From Megalonaias nervosa (lineage: Eukaryota > Mollusca > Bivalvia > Unionida > Unionidae), in contig JAECUM010003286.1 in NCBI GenBank assembly GCA_016617855.1, forward strand, positions 62,001 to 126,000: a DNA stretch of 64,000 bases, in the 5' to 3' direction. Numbering within the stretch: the stretch's first letter is position 1; each line of letters opens with the position of its first letter. The notes beneath the pieces are model-generated. The model was not told the origin of the DNA, ran no database searches, and was given only the letters and a program-made list of their open reading frames with translations. A program made the translations under genes and the position numbers. Below are positions 12,480-24,055 of the stretch, piece after piece.

Positions 12480-12880
12480 TTTGAACATCAACACAGCTGC
12501 GAGAATTGATTGAGGCACTGACATGTAGATTGACCATGTTTTTATGTCGGGGGCCATTCATGATCATAGCCACTGGTGCCAAAGTGGATTAGGCACAGGC
12601 CCCTACTGGCACTTGGAGGCAAATGAGCTACAGTGAATTGTGTTTTCATTTTGAACATGTCTCTGTGGAGTATGTTTGCAGCTCTGGCAAGAAGAATGAC
12701 ATCAATGTCAGTATTATGCTTGCATGCTTTTTGTAGAGCAGAGACATTGTCCTGGTTGCTAATGAGTACCATGGCGGGGCCTTGTTTGTGGGCTTTATTG
12801 TCTGGCAAGTAAACCAGGATTGTTTTTTAGGTCTGTTTGATTCATCATGAAAAGAACTCTTCTGCTGCAGGTCCATCACA
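12480..12880 (-). pseudogene. Broken fragment of a conserved transposon-like ORF, family uncertain
   Basis: The minus strand has two overlapping frames that join as one protein. NTDIDVILLARAANILHRDM and FKMKTQFT (about 12720-12620) are followed, after a frame change near 12600, by SGYDHEWPP and then, in another frame, PDIKTWSIYMSVPQSILAAV (about 12545-12490). The pattern 'LARAA.I.RRDMF.MK..F' then 'MILEGP.IK....' recalls a repeated uncharacterised ORF seen in invertebrate genomes. I cannot name the element. No start, end or terminal repeats are visible. Treat it as a dead fragment; the family resemblance is from memory. Confidence 0.3.
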
Positions 12881-13334
12881 AAAAAGGTGTTGCAGTAGTA
12901 GAGGTGCTTGTTTCATGTTTTGATGAGTATATTCTTGGGCAGTTTCCTTTTGACCATTGAAGTTTGGTTTCGCTGAAATCTAGTCTGTGTGAGCTGTGAA
13001 ATGTGGCCTTGTGACATTGGAATGTTGCATCAGTCACCTCACATCACCCATTCCTGACAATGAGATGGTCAGCTAGGATCCTGTAACCTACTCCTCAATA
13101 AGATGGTCATTTAGGTGGCGCTCTACAGTTTCATATTTTGCATAGGGTTAGAATTTAAAAAAAAAAAAGAATTTCCAGGGGTTTCCTCACTGGTTATTCT
13201 GACTATTTGAAAAAGACCTTGTATATCTTAGGTATTGTTCAAAGAACCTTTAATTCCCTTTATTTTGGTGTATGATTGATGGTTGTAATATGGGTTATAG
13301 AGTATACAGCTTGGCCTTACTCCAGATGTGCACC
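12881..13334. other. No recognised feature
   Basis: Contains a short poly-A stretch near 13158 but nothing else that I can assign. Confidence 0.4.
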
Positions 13335-14795
13335 CAGTGTATTATCTACCCATGCGTCATGTGTCAAATACGCAGAATTTTCCGATTTGATGCACAAAAG
13401 TCATCAATGATACGTAAATTGACGCACTTCGATGTTATGGTTTGCTGATTAACACAAAACAAAGGTTTGGTCTAAAAATCGTCAACGGTATGTAAATTGA
13501 CGCACCCAATGTTATGTTTTTTGCTGATTAACACAACAGTGTGGAGCCTGAAGCTGACCTTATGTGACCTGTAACTGTCACATCATTTGTAGCAACAGGA
13601 TGTTAGAACCATAAATCACCACACACAAGATAGAGGCGAAAAATAAACGCGTGATTTTACAGTGATTCTCACGAGAAACTATTACTTTATGCGCATCCCT
13701 GTCGCTCAAAGAAGCAACAATTTCCATTCGCTCAATTGTATGCCTTGCGTTGTTCCAAGATACTATCAGCGTTCGAATGAAAATGGCATCCAAGGTAAAA
13801 AAAATTAAAATAGATCCGAAACAAACAAAATTATCGTTTGGACCGTGTTTTTACAACCAGCTGACGATAAAAGTACTGTTATCGAACCGGTGGAGCCTTC
13901 ATTATCAAAAGATGAGGTAACGGTTACTCGTGAGATAAAACGTAACTTTGGGCAGCAATGGTTGAAAACTACAGCTGGATACGTTTTCAAAAAGACGTTA
14001 AGTTGAGTGAAGAATGTGACAGTGAAGACGCCTTTATGTTTTGCCATTTATGTACAGAGGCTAAAATAAAACTCGATGACCAAATGTGCAGAAAAACAAT
14101 AACTTTCAGAACAGTACACTGGGAAGACATGCTGGGTTGCCTGAACACAAACTGCTGATTGAAGGTTCACAACACCAGGCAGATTTTAATGCAGTTTTAC
14201 AAACAAGACATAGCAGCGAAAGTGCTACTTAAGTGTGTACATTGGCTGAGTGTAAAAGACTTCCCTTTTTTAAAATACAAATCTCTTCTTAATTTATTAC
14301 ATGACTTAACGGCTAAAGAAATTGATTCTATTGGCATTTTGAAGAATTCCGCCGTTCAATATGACTTGGCTACTGCCTGTTCAGACGTACTGGAGAGCCT
14401 ATCAAACGTTGTTGAGGATAGTCTTATACGTAACCTGCAAAATTCGTCATTTGTGACAGCAATGGCACATGAAAGTACTGACATAGCCAACAATAAATGC
14501 CTTGTCATATATGTTCAGATTATTTCTGATGATATGAAACCATCAACAAGATTTTTAACAAATATAGAATGTTCAGATGCTTCTGGCAAAGGAATTGCCT
14601 TACTGGCTTTAGTCACATTATATAATTATTATTTTTGTTGTGTATTTAAACAATATAATTATTTTTTAAAACTACTGAAGACTGATCATCGGTTGGAATA
14701 GGACTCATAGGTTTGGATTTTGACTCACTGTTTTTTGCCTTGATGATTCAAATGACTTACATGAAGTCATCTGTAGATAAAACACTGTGCACCTT
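13335..14795 (+). mobile_element. hAT-like DNA transposon, plus-strand copy (hAT-B)
   Basis: Inverted relative to the copy at 4100-5837 and homologous to it from the terminus CAGTGTATTATCTACCCATG (13335) through the paired subterminal repeats (13430-13535) and the ORF to about 14795, where similarity stops. No matching 3' inverted terminus is seen, so this end is probably truncated. Confidence 0.6.
13780..14701 (+). pseudogene. hAT transposase-like ORF (KIAA1586/ZNF862 type), frameshifted
   Basis: Three segments follow in order. An N-terminal part ends in a linker with STGSITVLL-equivalent sequence in the shadow strand and IEPVEPSLSKDE in the sense frame (about 13875-13915). A finger region follows with EDAFMFCHLCTEAK (about 14025-14065). 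A 180-codon open frame (14159-14701) then contains VLLKCVHWLSVKDFPFLKYK, SVVQ-like helices, and SSFVTAMAHESTDIANNKCL with IYVQIISDDMKPSTRFL. The sequence 'D.STDI.....L..Y.......' corresponds to the start of the RNase H-like fold in ZNF862-type proteins, where the first catalytic aspartate is expected; here it reads ESTD. The rest of the core is absent, so it is inactive. Confidence 0.55.
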
Positions 14796-16573
14796 TCAAA
14801 AAAGTGCTAGCTCCACTTGGTCATTTTCACTTCCTGAACTTCAGAGGTAAATTGTAAAACAAAACGAGCCGATAACTTTTTCTATGTTTTATATATTTGG
14901 TATTTCATTCATTGCACTTTCAGAAGCTGGTATTGTCTAGTCTGACAAAATTCATTTTTTCCATATTTTAATAGCTGCTAAGGATAGTGTACTTTAGACA
15001 AATTCAGGCTGATTTTTGGAGCACAAGGGAGCAGTCATTTTAGTTAGTGTGCTAAGATCATTTACAGTTTCCAAAAGCACAGTATCCAAAGAAATGTCAG
15101 CTACATTACATGAAAGTAGCATAGAGGTATGCCAACATTCTCTCCACTGTGCATGTTTTAAATGCAAACAACTTCACCTTACATACTTCACTCTCTCAAA
15201 AGAGTTGGTCACCTAGCGTCCTGTAACCTGCTCAAACTGTACTTTGTCTTGAATCAGCTGAACAGTTGAGTATCTTAGTTGTGTTCTCCTGTCACACAGA
15301 ACACATTTCTGCCAGTCTGTACAGAGGTTATTGCGGATCACAATCTTGTGTGTCTTGGCCAGTATCACTCACAAAAATTAAGGCATGGGGATATCACTGA
15401 AATAAAAGAAAACAAACAACATTTAATAACCTTATAATGCAAATTATATAAAATATATGATCTTATATGGTTCTTATTCAATTTATTATAAATGCAAATA
15501 TAATTGATATAATACAACCTAATAAAGTTTAACTCCATGAGTGGATCCAGTCTACCAGATTTAGGGCAGCATTGAAATGGATAATGGCCATCTTGAAAAA
15601 TGGCTGCTATTCTGTCCCAGGAAAGAACTGTGATGGCTCTTCATAATAGCAACAAATGTTCCTTGGGACATACCATACCTGCATGCCAGGTTTCAGTCAG
15701 ATTTCACCTTTTCCACAATATCCCCTCCCCCTTTATTTCACATACCTACTGCACTACTGTATGATTTGAATGAAATAAAATATTCAGAGTTTTCTCTATT
15801 AGTAAATGCACTATCTTACAATTTGGAAGGATAAGCTTTTAACATGTTTTTGTTTCAGTGAGATACAGATCAAGGGCAAATAGTAGTCAGAATATGGAAG
15901 GTTGACGTTTGACAAGATTTGCATGAAATGAAGCAGTATGCTACACAAAATAAGGGCATTTAAGACTCTTTGCAAACCAAAGACAAATGAAGGGTGTTTA
16001 GGACCAAATACACTGTACAAAGGAAAATTTTTAAGTTGGGCATAGCAGTCTCAGATCTGTGTAGAGTTAGATTAGGGTGGTTACTAGAAAATCCATATTT
16101 ATAATTTATGAACTAGCTAAGGTAATTAAGGTGAGACCCAGATTCAGATAGTGTAACCAAAATCTGTCATCATACCTATAAAGTTTTAAGCCTGTAATGC
16201 AGAGAGACCTACCAAACAGACCATTCACAATTGTCATAAATTAACTAGGGTACACTTCTGCCCTTGTACAACATTTGTTTGTGGTAGCCATAGAAGTGGC
16301 CAGAGCGATAAGAGAGATAATACTATCCAGAGGGATGGTCCCACCAGAATGTGTCATAATATTGTATGCAAAAATTAAAAACAGAGGATTACATCTGCAA
16401 CTACATATTAACAGGTTTTATTTGTCAAGAACTTGAATTAAATAAAATAATTTAGTAGATAAAAACAAGACTCATTTTAATGAGATCCATGAGGACATGG
16501 TTGTTATAGAAGGGAGGGGGAGCAGTACACTGAGGGGTTTTATAGTGAGGGAACACTGTACTCTTTTTTGTTG
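14796..16573. other. No recognised gene
   Basis: AT-rich. A 50-codon open stretch at about 16279-16437 (frame containing FVVAIEVARAIREIILSRGM) looks protein-like but has no start, splice signals or family that I recognise. Confidence 0.35.
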
Positions 16574-16788
16574 TACCATATGTATTTGTTTAAAAGTCAA
16601 ATTGCAAACTACAAAGATCCTGACCTGCCATATCATAATGCACATGCAGATTAGAGTCTATATTATTTGTTCTACTGATTACTCCCAACAAACTGCACAG
16701 AACCAGATCTGCTGGCACATTATGTGATGGCAGATCTGGGTCTGTGCAGTTTGCAGTTGGACTCGTCTTATCAGCAACTGTATAGAGG
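16574..16788. mobile_element. MITE family 1, copy 4
   Basis: Starts TACCATATGTATTTGTTTAA and contains both palindromic halves in the opposite order to copy 2 (AAGATCCTGACCTGCC first, GGCAGATCTGGGTCTGTGCA second), so it is inverted. The right terminus is degenerate. Confidence 0.7.
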
Positions 16789-17366
16789 AGGTTTCTTTTA
16801 ATGTGTCCTATTTTGCACATGTAAAAGTTATGTAGGCCAGTAAAGCAGATATCACCTGTTTAATGATGTTATCAATCTGAGTTTAATCCATAATTTCAGA
16901 ATAAGTTGGTCTGTGCCTAGCTTATAAAAACTTTGGTCAGGATGACATTCAAGGGTATGGATTAGTCATACATACATAGTCAAATTCTAAAAAGATCATC
17001 ATGTATGCATGAGGGAATACGAAAGCAGCTGCACTGTGTTATTTAGGTTCTCATAAAGCAGCATTCCATCCCCACCAAGAAGTTAAATATTAGTACTTTG
17101 AAAAGCTTATCACTTATGTGCACATAGATAATGAATCCAGGTTGACTTTTGTAGAGAGTAGCCAGTTGTTATGATGTTTCTGTTTAAGTTTAGATAAGGC
17201 AGTATCCTGTCTAGTGCAACTGTATGGCACACTGTCCTCTAAAGGAAGGTTTATTGGGAGTAATGTAATTATTGACTTTTATGATATGACTTCACATTTT
17301 GCCATGTTCTGATTGGCAGAGTCTCAAAAAGCTGTCTTTCCTAAAGTGTTAATAGTAGCCTCATGT
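16789..17366. other. No recognised feature
   Basis: No repeat, RNA or coding signal that I can support. Confidence 0.4.
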
Positions 17367-17989
17367 TTAACTCATTAACCCCTGGAGGTTTTTGTCATTT
17401 TCGCCTGAAATGCGAGTAGGAAACCCATTTTGGGGGCTATTTCTGAATACATCCTAATACATCGACCTCCAAGACATTTTAGGTTAACCTAATGCCTAGT
17501 TGTGTTAGAAACATCGTTTTTCATTGGCTATTTCGCCTGAGCATAAGCAGAAGGGTAAAAGTTGGACTTCTTTTTTTATTTTTTTTTGGCTTAACGGACC
17601 CATCATTTTCGTGTCGAGACCACTTTTTATTCTAAATGCCCATCTTATCCTACTTTTTGCAAAGGTTCACCTGTCTGTGTGCAGTTCAGACTGGTCTGTC
17701 TTAGATCTGAGGCCAAAAAGTCTAAAATCCGGACACAAAATCGGATTCCGACCTGGGGCGAATTTCGGCTGGAAAAAACTTGGGTCCAAAAAGTTACGTT
17801 TTTCCCTCTGTATTTTGTAGTGCAACTAGAACATCCATATTATTTGGTATCATCGTAAAGCTACATCTGTGTACCTTTCTATAATACCACCCACTTTATT
17901 GTGTGATACATGACCTTGACGCTACAGAGCTCAGAAGTAGGCTACCACCTCCTGCCGCGTAAACACGGCGCCAGGGGTTAATGAGTTAA
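17367..17989. mobile_element. TTAA-flanked MITE (piggyBac-like ends), copy 2
   Basis: Ends TTAACTCATTAACCCCTGG and CCAGGGGTTAATGAGTTAA, an exact 19-bp inverted repeat. The body is highly similar to the copy at 11850-12467 and in the same orientation. Confidence 0.75.
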
Positions 17990-18150
17990 CTGTATGGGTG
18001 ATACAGGATCCCACAGGCTCTCCTGATCAAGTCTCTGCTGCCACCCTGCCTGTAATTTTATGGGCAAGATCAGATACAGTACTTTGTTGAAATGCAGTGG
18101 TTCTGTTTAGAAATAGTCATGCTCAAGAATATATATATATATGTGTGTGA

Positions 18151-18206
<56 letters not shown>

Positions 18207-19022
18207 TGTCAATTCATCTTTTTTTTTGTTTTGTCTGTCCATCATTTCATCTGGGTTTCATTTGAAATGACAGTTTTGGCACTGAAAATAATTGGCAGAA
18301 AATGATAATCTTCGCATTTACAATTTATCTTTATTCTTTTTGGTTTTTACTACTATCCCAGACTTTTCAGTCATATTTATACTTAATATAAATGAATTTC
18401 AAGCTTACTTTTTATTGGACTTTTGCTTTGCAATTTCATTTGGTGTAAACATCAATCTTCATTAAAAATACCAATCAGTTGGTCAGTAATTCAGCACATG
18501 AGAGTATCATCTTCACACTCTGCATAGCAAATCACTTTTTTTGTCAACGGCAGAGGTTAGATAATTGCCAGAGTAACTGCTGTATTATGCAATAGAAAAT
18601 TGACAACAATGGAAGGTATACAAGGATAAATCTTACACTGGAGACTCCAGCATTTGGCATAAGTTGGTTTAAACAGTATTTATTTCAGGCATCATCACAG
18701 AAATAGATAAAATGTCACATCAAGAGATATAGAGGATTGAGTGGCAAGCTTCAGCTTATATCAGTCTTATTAAAACTAACCTTTATTGGAATGAATTGAC
18801 TGACATGAGAATAAAAGAAAATAAACAGATAAGGCAGAATTTGACACTGGCTAATGAAATATTGAAAGAAAATTGTGCATACAATATTGTAATGGTATCT
18901 GATAATAATTGACAAGTTCTTGGATTGATTACAAAATGGTACATGTACTATTAGACAAGTTGCTGCACTGATGTCAATACATTTCATCTTCAGATGAGCT
19001 TGTGTATGTGGATTACATATGG
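17990..19022. other. Unassigned, with compound microsatellite at 18130-18205
   Basis: (AT)n with a TGTGTG interruption runs directly into (AG)n. The rest shows nothing recognisable. Confidence 0.6.
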
Positions 19023-19207
19023 TACATGCTCTCTTACAAGTCTAGTCAAACTGCAAACAGCAAAGATCCAGATTTGCCATAGCATAATGCACCTGCAGAT
19101 CTGGGTCTGTGTTGTTTGTTTTACTGATTACTCCTAACAAACTGAACAGACCCAGATCCACTGGCGCATTATGCATATTGCATTTGGACTCATTTTATAA
19201 GCAAGTA
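19023..19207. mobile_element. MITE family 1, copy 5, left part (split by a LINE)
   Basis: Contains AAAGATCCAGATTTGCC, GCAGATCTGGGTCTGTG and CAGACCCAGATCCACTGG. It ends in TATAAGCAAGTA, where the family's right terminus is interrupted. The missing terminal bases ACATATGGTA are found at 22141-22150, on the far side of the LINE. Confidence 0.7.
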
Positions 19208-19406
19208 ATAATAATAATAATGAGGACTTTGTATAGCGCCTAATCTTTAGAAGCTCTAAGCACTTTACAACAGTTGACAACACTTAAAAATACATATGTA
19301 ATGATATGATTACAAAAATAAAAACAAACACCACGAAATTAGAAACAGAAAACATGCTCTAAATATTTAAGGTAAGGATACATTGTAAGGATACATTATT
19401 AGGTCT

Positions 19407-20488
19407 TTAAGTCTGTTCTTGCAGTTGAAATAGGTGAGTTTTAAGAGCGCTCTTGAATGAGATCACTGTGTCTTTGTGTCTAAGTGCAGTGGGCAATTCG
19501 TTCCACATTGCTGGGCCCTGGTATGCAAAAGAGTGTTGTCCATATGATTTCATTTTCATAGTGGGAATAATGAGAATACGAGTTTCAGAAGAGGAGTGTA
19601 AGTATCTTGCAGGTGTGTACACATGGGTGAGGTCAGATAGGTATGTTGGACTGGAGCCCATGAGTGAAACGTAGCACAGAGAGCAAATTTTGTGTTTAAT
19701 TCTGGATTGTATGGATAGCCAGTGTAGGGTAGAGAGCAGGGGAGAGGCGTGCTCTGATCGTGGTACTCTAAGGATGATCCGAGAAGCTGTGTTTTGAACT
19801 TTTTGAAGTTTTTGGAGTAGATATTGAGACGAACCAGACAGAATTGAGTTACAATAGTCAGTCGTGAAAGTACTAAGGAAAACACAAGTGTTTTAGTGGC
19901 ATCAACTGAAAGATACTTGCAAATGGAGCTGATGTGTCTCAGTTCAAGATATGCAGCCTTGCATATGTTCATGACATGTTGGTCCAATGAGAGAGTACTG
20001 TCAAGAGTAACACCAAGGTTTCGTACTGACTGTGTGAATTTAATGTTGGTGTTGCTGATATTTATTGTCTGTGGTAAAGGATGTGAATGAGAAAGTCTTT
20101 GTGTTGTAATGAGAATGGCTTCAGTTTTATCATCATTCATCTGCAGCTTGTTACATGTCATCCATGATTTCACATCGGAAATGCACCTCTCTACGCCTTG
20201 GATGGTAGCTTCAACTTCAGCTGGATGGCTAGATTTGTATATTTGGGTGTCATCAGCATACAATTGGTGAGACACTGGATGATGATCTATGACACTTGAG
20301 AGTGGCTGAGTGTATAGAATGAAGAGAACAGGTCCAAGAACAGACCCCTGTGGAACACTACAGCATAGATCAACTGGGCTGGAGTGTATACCATTTGCGG
20401 ACACAATTTGTGTCCTGTTGACCAAGTAGGACTTGAACCATAGTAAGGCCGTATCATGAATGCTGGAGATGGTGAAGTAATATATCAT
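19407..20488 (-). pseudogene. LINE reverse transcriptase, catalytic and C-terminal part
   Basis: SVPQGSVLGPVLFILY and the catalytic YADD box (QLYADDTQIY, about 20263-20240) are intact. MTCNKLQMNDDKTEAI and SVRNLGVTLDSTLSLDQHV follow. Near 19660 the frame shifts into one that carries SFAYQGPAMWNELPTALRHK and the terminal SFKSALKTHLFQL, the standard end of CR1/L2 proteins. At least one frameshift in the thumb region inactivates the ORF. Confidence 0.88.
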
Positions 20489-20653
20489 GGTCTATAGTGT
20501 CAAATGCTGCAGACAAGTCAAGGAGAGTGAGGACTGTAATCTTTCCGCTATCCAAAGCAGAGAGAAGGTCATTGACTACTTTCAGAAGAGTAGTTTCAGT
20601 ACTGTGGCAAGGGCGATATGCAGACTGTACATTGCTAAAAAGACTGTTTGAAT

Positions 20654-21157
20654 TCAGATGAGATACAAGTTGGGATAGAACAACTTTTCTAAGATTTTTG
20701 ACATGAATGGGAGATTAGAAACTGGGCGGTAGTTCTTTAAATCGTTATGGTCGAGTGTTGGTTTCTTCAGCAGAGGCTTTACAATGGCAGTTTTGTAAAA
20801 TGATGGGAATTCCCCAGATGAGAGAGAGGTATTAATAACATCAGTTAGTGAAGGCAATATTGGATCTAAGCACTCTAGCAGCAGTGACGTCGGAATCGGA
20901 TCCAGTTCACATGACTTTGGTGCACTCTTCATCACGATTGTGCGTACTAAATCCATAGAGACAGGTTCAAATGCTGCTAACGGTTGCCGCTGAAATTCTG
21001 TATCGCAACTGTATGGTGACAACGAGTCAACTGAAATTGTGTTGTCAAGTTTATCTCTGATGGTTTGTACTTTGTCACAGAAGAAATTTGCAAACAGGTC
21101 CGGAAGGTCGACTAGAGAGAAGGTAGCTGGAAGTGGTGTACATTTGTTCCTTGACAT
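20654..21157 (-). pseudogene. LINE reverse transcriptase, N-terminal part
   Basis: Contains LFANFFCDKVQTIRDKLD, a region typical of the segment ahead of the RT in CR1/L2 elements. SCELDPIPTSLLLECLDPIL and FYKTAIVKPLLKKPTLDHND follow, leading into the NYRPVSNLPFMSKILEK motif (RT block 1-2). The frame is lost after this point and resumes at 20488 in another frame, so one or more indels separate the two RT parts. Confidence 0.88.
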
Positions 21158-21373
21158 TAGCTTATTAGTAATCTCAAATAGCTCTTTGCAGCTGGAACTT
21201 TCCGTGATCTTAGTACTGTAGTGGGCTGATTTCGCTGCATGGACTATGTTTGTGACATTCTTCTTAGCGGCCTCATAGATCTGCTTATGAATAGTGAGTC
21301 TGGTGGAAAGCCAAAGCCTCTCAGCTTTATGGCGGTCTCTTTTAGCAGTGTGAAGCTGGTCCCTAACACTGCT

Positions 21374-22138
21374 TTACCACGGAGAACACTTCTGAATTGC
21401 TACTCTGCACTGGGTTGCTGGGGAGTGTATATCAAGCAGTGAACGCAGGCAGTTATCGAGTTGTTCTGCTGTATGAGCTAAGGTAGTTGTTAGGTTTGCT
21501 TGGATGTCATGCATTAGTTGGGTTCTGTTTATCATATGGAGGTTTCTCTTAATAGCGAATAAAGGTGGAGGGTTAGGGACTGATACGTCAAGATGGCATA
21601 TAATGCAGAGGTGATCTGATGAAAGTTCGTGGGACACCAGGGAGGACTGTAGAATATTATTATCAGGTCTGTAAAGAATCCAGTCTAAAATGTGACCATG
21701 TTTATGGGTGGGTTGGCTGACTGACTGTTTGAGGTTGAAAATGTGAATGGAATCTAGGAGTTTTGATGTGCATGGGTTTCCAGGACAGTCAAAGTGAAAG
21801 TTGAAATCTCCAAGAATAATCAGGTTGCCACCTATCAAATTTCCATACTCCAGGAGATTCGGAAACTGCTCCAAAAAGAGAGATTCTGTCAGCTTGTTTT
21901 TTCTACTAGGAGGAGGGCGGTAGAGGCAGAAAAAATGGACTGACCTTTGTTCCAGTGTGAGTGTAGTTTGGACTAGTTCAAATGATGTGTGGTAGAAATT
22001 GAAGGTTGTAGTGTAGTTAAGACGGTTGATCATGGAGTTCTTTGCAATGACAGCAATTCCACGTCCGCGAGAGTGGCGGGGGAACGACTTGATGGAGTAA
22101 CCGGTGGGTGTTAGATCCGCGCACTTGGTTAGATCCGC
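21374..22138 (-). pseudogene. LINE apurinic/apyrimidinic endonuclease domain (partial)
   Basis: The frame contains PTGYSIKSFPRHSRGRGIAV, SVHFFCLYRPPPS, NLIILGDFNFHFD and HELSSDHLCIICHLDV. These correspond to the GG/GIA..V, YRPP, GDFN and SDH motifs of APE-like endonucleases in CR1/L2 elements. GDFN supplies catalytic Asp and Asn, and SDH the catalytic Asp-His pair. The N-terminal motif with the first catalytic Asn and Glu is missing, consistent with 5' truncation during target-primed reverse transcription. Confidence 0.85.
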
Positions 22139-22140
22139 GT

Positions 22141-22150
22141 ACATATGGTA
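22141..22150. mobile_element. MITE family 1, copy 5, right terminus
   Basis: ACATATGGTA completes the inverted terminus of the MITE whose body ends at 19207. Confidence 0.55.
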
Positions 22151-23074
22151 TAGGCATCATTCCAGTCTTAGTGTTGACAGTTAGAAGTATTTGGACCATG
22201 CTGAATATATTATTTGTCTCAAGCAGTTTCAAGGCTTTACCCAACAGCAACAAAGATATACCTTTTGTCATTATCATTTTTTCCACTACATGATGAAATG
22301 TGGGCTCCCTCCAATGTTGTTGGTTGGTATAACATGTATTTTGATAAGTACACCATAGTTTTTCTTTAATGATTTCATCAGTCTAATATACCTACTTCAG
22401 AAGGGAGAGATAACTAGGTCAGATTTAATATCATGTATAATGTTGTTCAAAACAAGAGCACCCAAAAACTGAAAGCTGTTTTGATAGCTCTGTTTTTGGC
22501 TTGGGTACTTAGAAATTTTGTCCTTTTCATGATCTTAGATTTGAGGAGGTACCAGCAGAACCTTTTTGCCAGAAAAGGGCATTCAGATAGATGGGGACAG
22601 ATTTTGCAGTCGCCATATGCATTGTTTTGGCCTTTCTGAAGACTGTTCTTTCTTGCATTGATAATACTTTGATTGCAAGCATCTGCTGATCAAGATTTAT
22701 TTTACATGCCATTTCATGTGGTCAGGAAATGTGTCATATATTTATTGCATATATTTTCTCCACAAATATATTGCTGTAGTCAAGATGTGGTTGAATGTAA
22801 GTTTTCTAAAATATCATTATCATCATCCTCAATGTCATCCTCATCCTCATCCACGTTCTTATCCTCATCCTTACCATTGTATGTTTCAAAAGTAACTTTT
22901 TTGTCTCACCTGCAGAAGCTTTTGAAATGTAAATATTTTCTCTGGTGCTAATGACATTATCCTTACAAAAATGTTAATGTTTTGTCCAGTATGGGAAAGG
23001 TACATCTGAACACAGATGTCTGTGAGGCTGGTTCTGTGGCTCTTGTTTTTAAAAAATTTAATTTTTCTTTACAG
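22151..23074. other. Unassigned; probably intron upstream of the RS exon
   Basis: Contains a short CATCCT-type low-complexity run (about 22815-22870). The last bases form a pyrimidine tract and acceptor (TTTTTCTTTACAG) for the following exon. Confidence 0.5.
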
Positions 23075-23299
23075 GTCATATTCCACATCTCGATCCAGAT
23101 CACACTCACACTCTAGTGACCATGACAGGAAGAGAAAGAGGTCCTCTAGCTCACCATACGATAAAAGGAAATCCTCGGTGTCAAGATCCCGAAGGAAAAG
23201 TTCACCATCTGAGAATAGGAGAAGATTATCAAATTCACAGTCAGTAGACAGAGGAAAATCCACAAAATCTCCGATACAAGATGGGAGGGATTCTATCAG
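23075..23299 (+). CDS. RS-domain exon, 225 nt (75 codons, symmetric phase)
   Basis: Part of a nuclear arginine/serine-rich protein; such domains are phosphorylated by SR kinases and mediate splicing-factor contacts. The acceptor is TTTTTCTTTACAG before 23075 and the donor is CAG|GTATTG after 23299. In the only open frame that fits the downstream exons the peptide is low-complexity RS sequence: YSTSRSRSHSHSSDH, then DRKRKRSSSSPYDKRKSS, SRSRRKSSPS and a more polar tail ending GRDSIR. The exon starts with the third base of an AGG codon and ends with the first two bases of the next, so its length is a multiple of three and its phase matches the eight 42-nt exons downstream. No RNA-binding domain is encoded here. 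The protein family (SREK1, SRSF11-like or other) cannot be decided from this exon. Confidence 0.82.
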
Positions 23300-23439
23300 G
23301 TATTGCACGTGAACTTCACTGAGACAGTTTTCTCCTTGAAATAATTGCCACAGGTTGGAGTAAAGTTTTCTGCTCTGAATTTGCTCAGTTTTAATTCAGG
23401 GATAGTTATTATATTTTCTATTCGTTTTAGGATGCCAAC

Positions 23440-23492
<53 letters not shown>

Positions 23493-23832
23493 CAGTTGCT
23501 ATTCAGAAACATGTTAAATTACTTCATTCTGTGTCTGAAAACTGATGTGCAGAAAATAATTCACTTCATCACTGAAATTATTACCTATGATAATGTGCCA
23601 GCCATGATGTATAATAGGCAGTTGTTTCTATCTTTGCATCTTGGGTAGTGAGTGAAGAATAGACAATACATGCCAGTCGTAGACAAGAGGATCTTATGGC
23701 GTGGTTTGTTACCGATTTTCTGTCCCACAACTGTCATTTGGCCATCTGTTAGCTCAAGCTTGTTACTGCTACTTATCGTTAACTACCTTGTAGGATTCAT
23801 TCTATTGTCTAGTTTAGAGTGGTCCAACTACT

Positions 23833-23869
<37 letters not shown>
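23300..23869. other. Intron sequence with two (AT)n microsatellites
   Basis: TA runs at about 23442-23490 and 23835-23869. No further exon is recognised between the donor at 23300 and the first microexon at 38375. Confidence 0.6.
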
Positions 23870-23870
<1 letters not shown>

Positions 23871-24055
23871 ATGTGACCCTGCTATAGGATGGTGGTTGGG
23901 GTCCATAGAACCCGACTGTGTTATAGATTGATTTGTGTTATAACCAACTAAGTCAGTTAGCTGAAGAAAATGATACATGTACCAAAATAAGATGGTGTGT
24001 GTATGGGTAATAAAAGTGGGTTCAAAAATATGTGCTTTCAATTAAGTGAAGACAA
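23870..24055. mobile_element. Fragment of pogo-like element (relative of 34306-36308)
   Basis: Starts CCATGTGACCCTGCTATAGG next to a TA run and shares, in reverse orientation, the block GTCAGTTAGCTGAAGAAAAT with 36130-36308. The other terminus was not found, so only one end can be called. Confidence 0.5.

Larger units (their letters stand above)
19208..22138 (-). mobile_element. CR1/L2-group LINE, 5'-truncated
   Basis: Non-LTR retrotransposon on the minus strand with an endonuclease domain, a reverse transcriptase and a 3' end of (ATT)n repeats (read on the minus strand), typical of CR1/L2/Rex-type tails. It lacks the ORF1 and the first part of the endonuclease. The insertion sits inside MITE family 1 copy 5. 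Several frameshifts make it inactive. Confidence 0.88.

Noticed and set aside
16279..16437. 50-codon open stretch with FVVAIEVARAIREIILSRGM
   Set aside because: It looks protein-like but has no start codon context, no splice sites and no recognised family.
23069..23308. Minus-strand acidic/serine-poor ORF opposite the RS exon
   Set aside because: It is the mirror of the RS exon; splice signals and composition support the plus strand.
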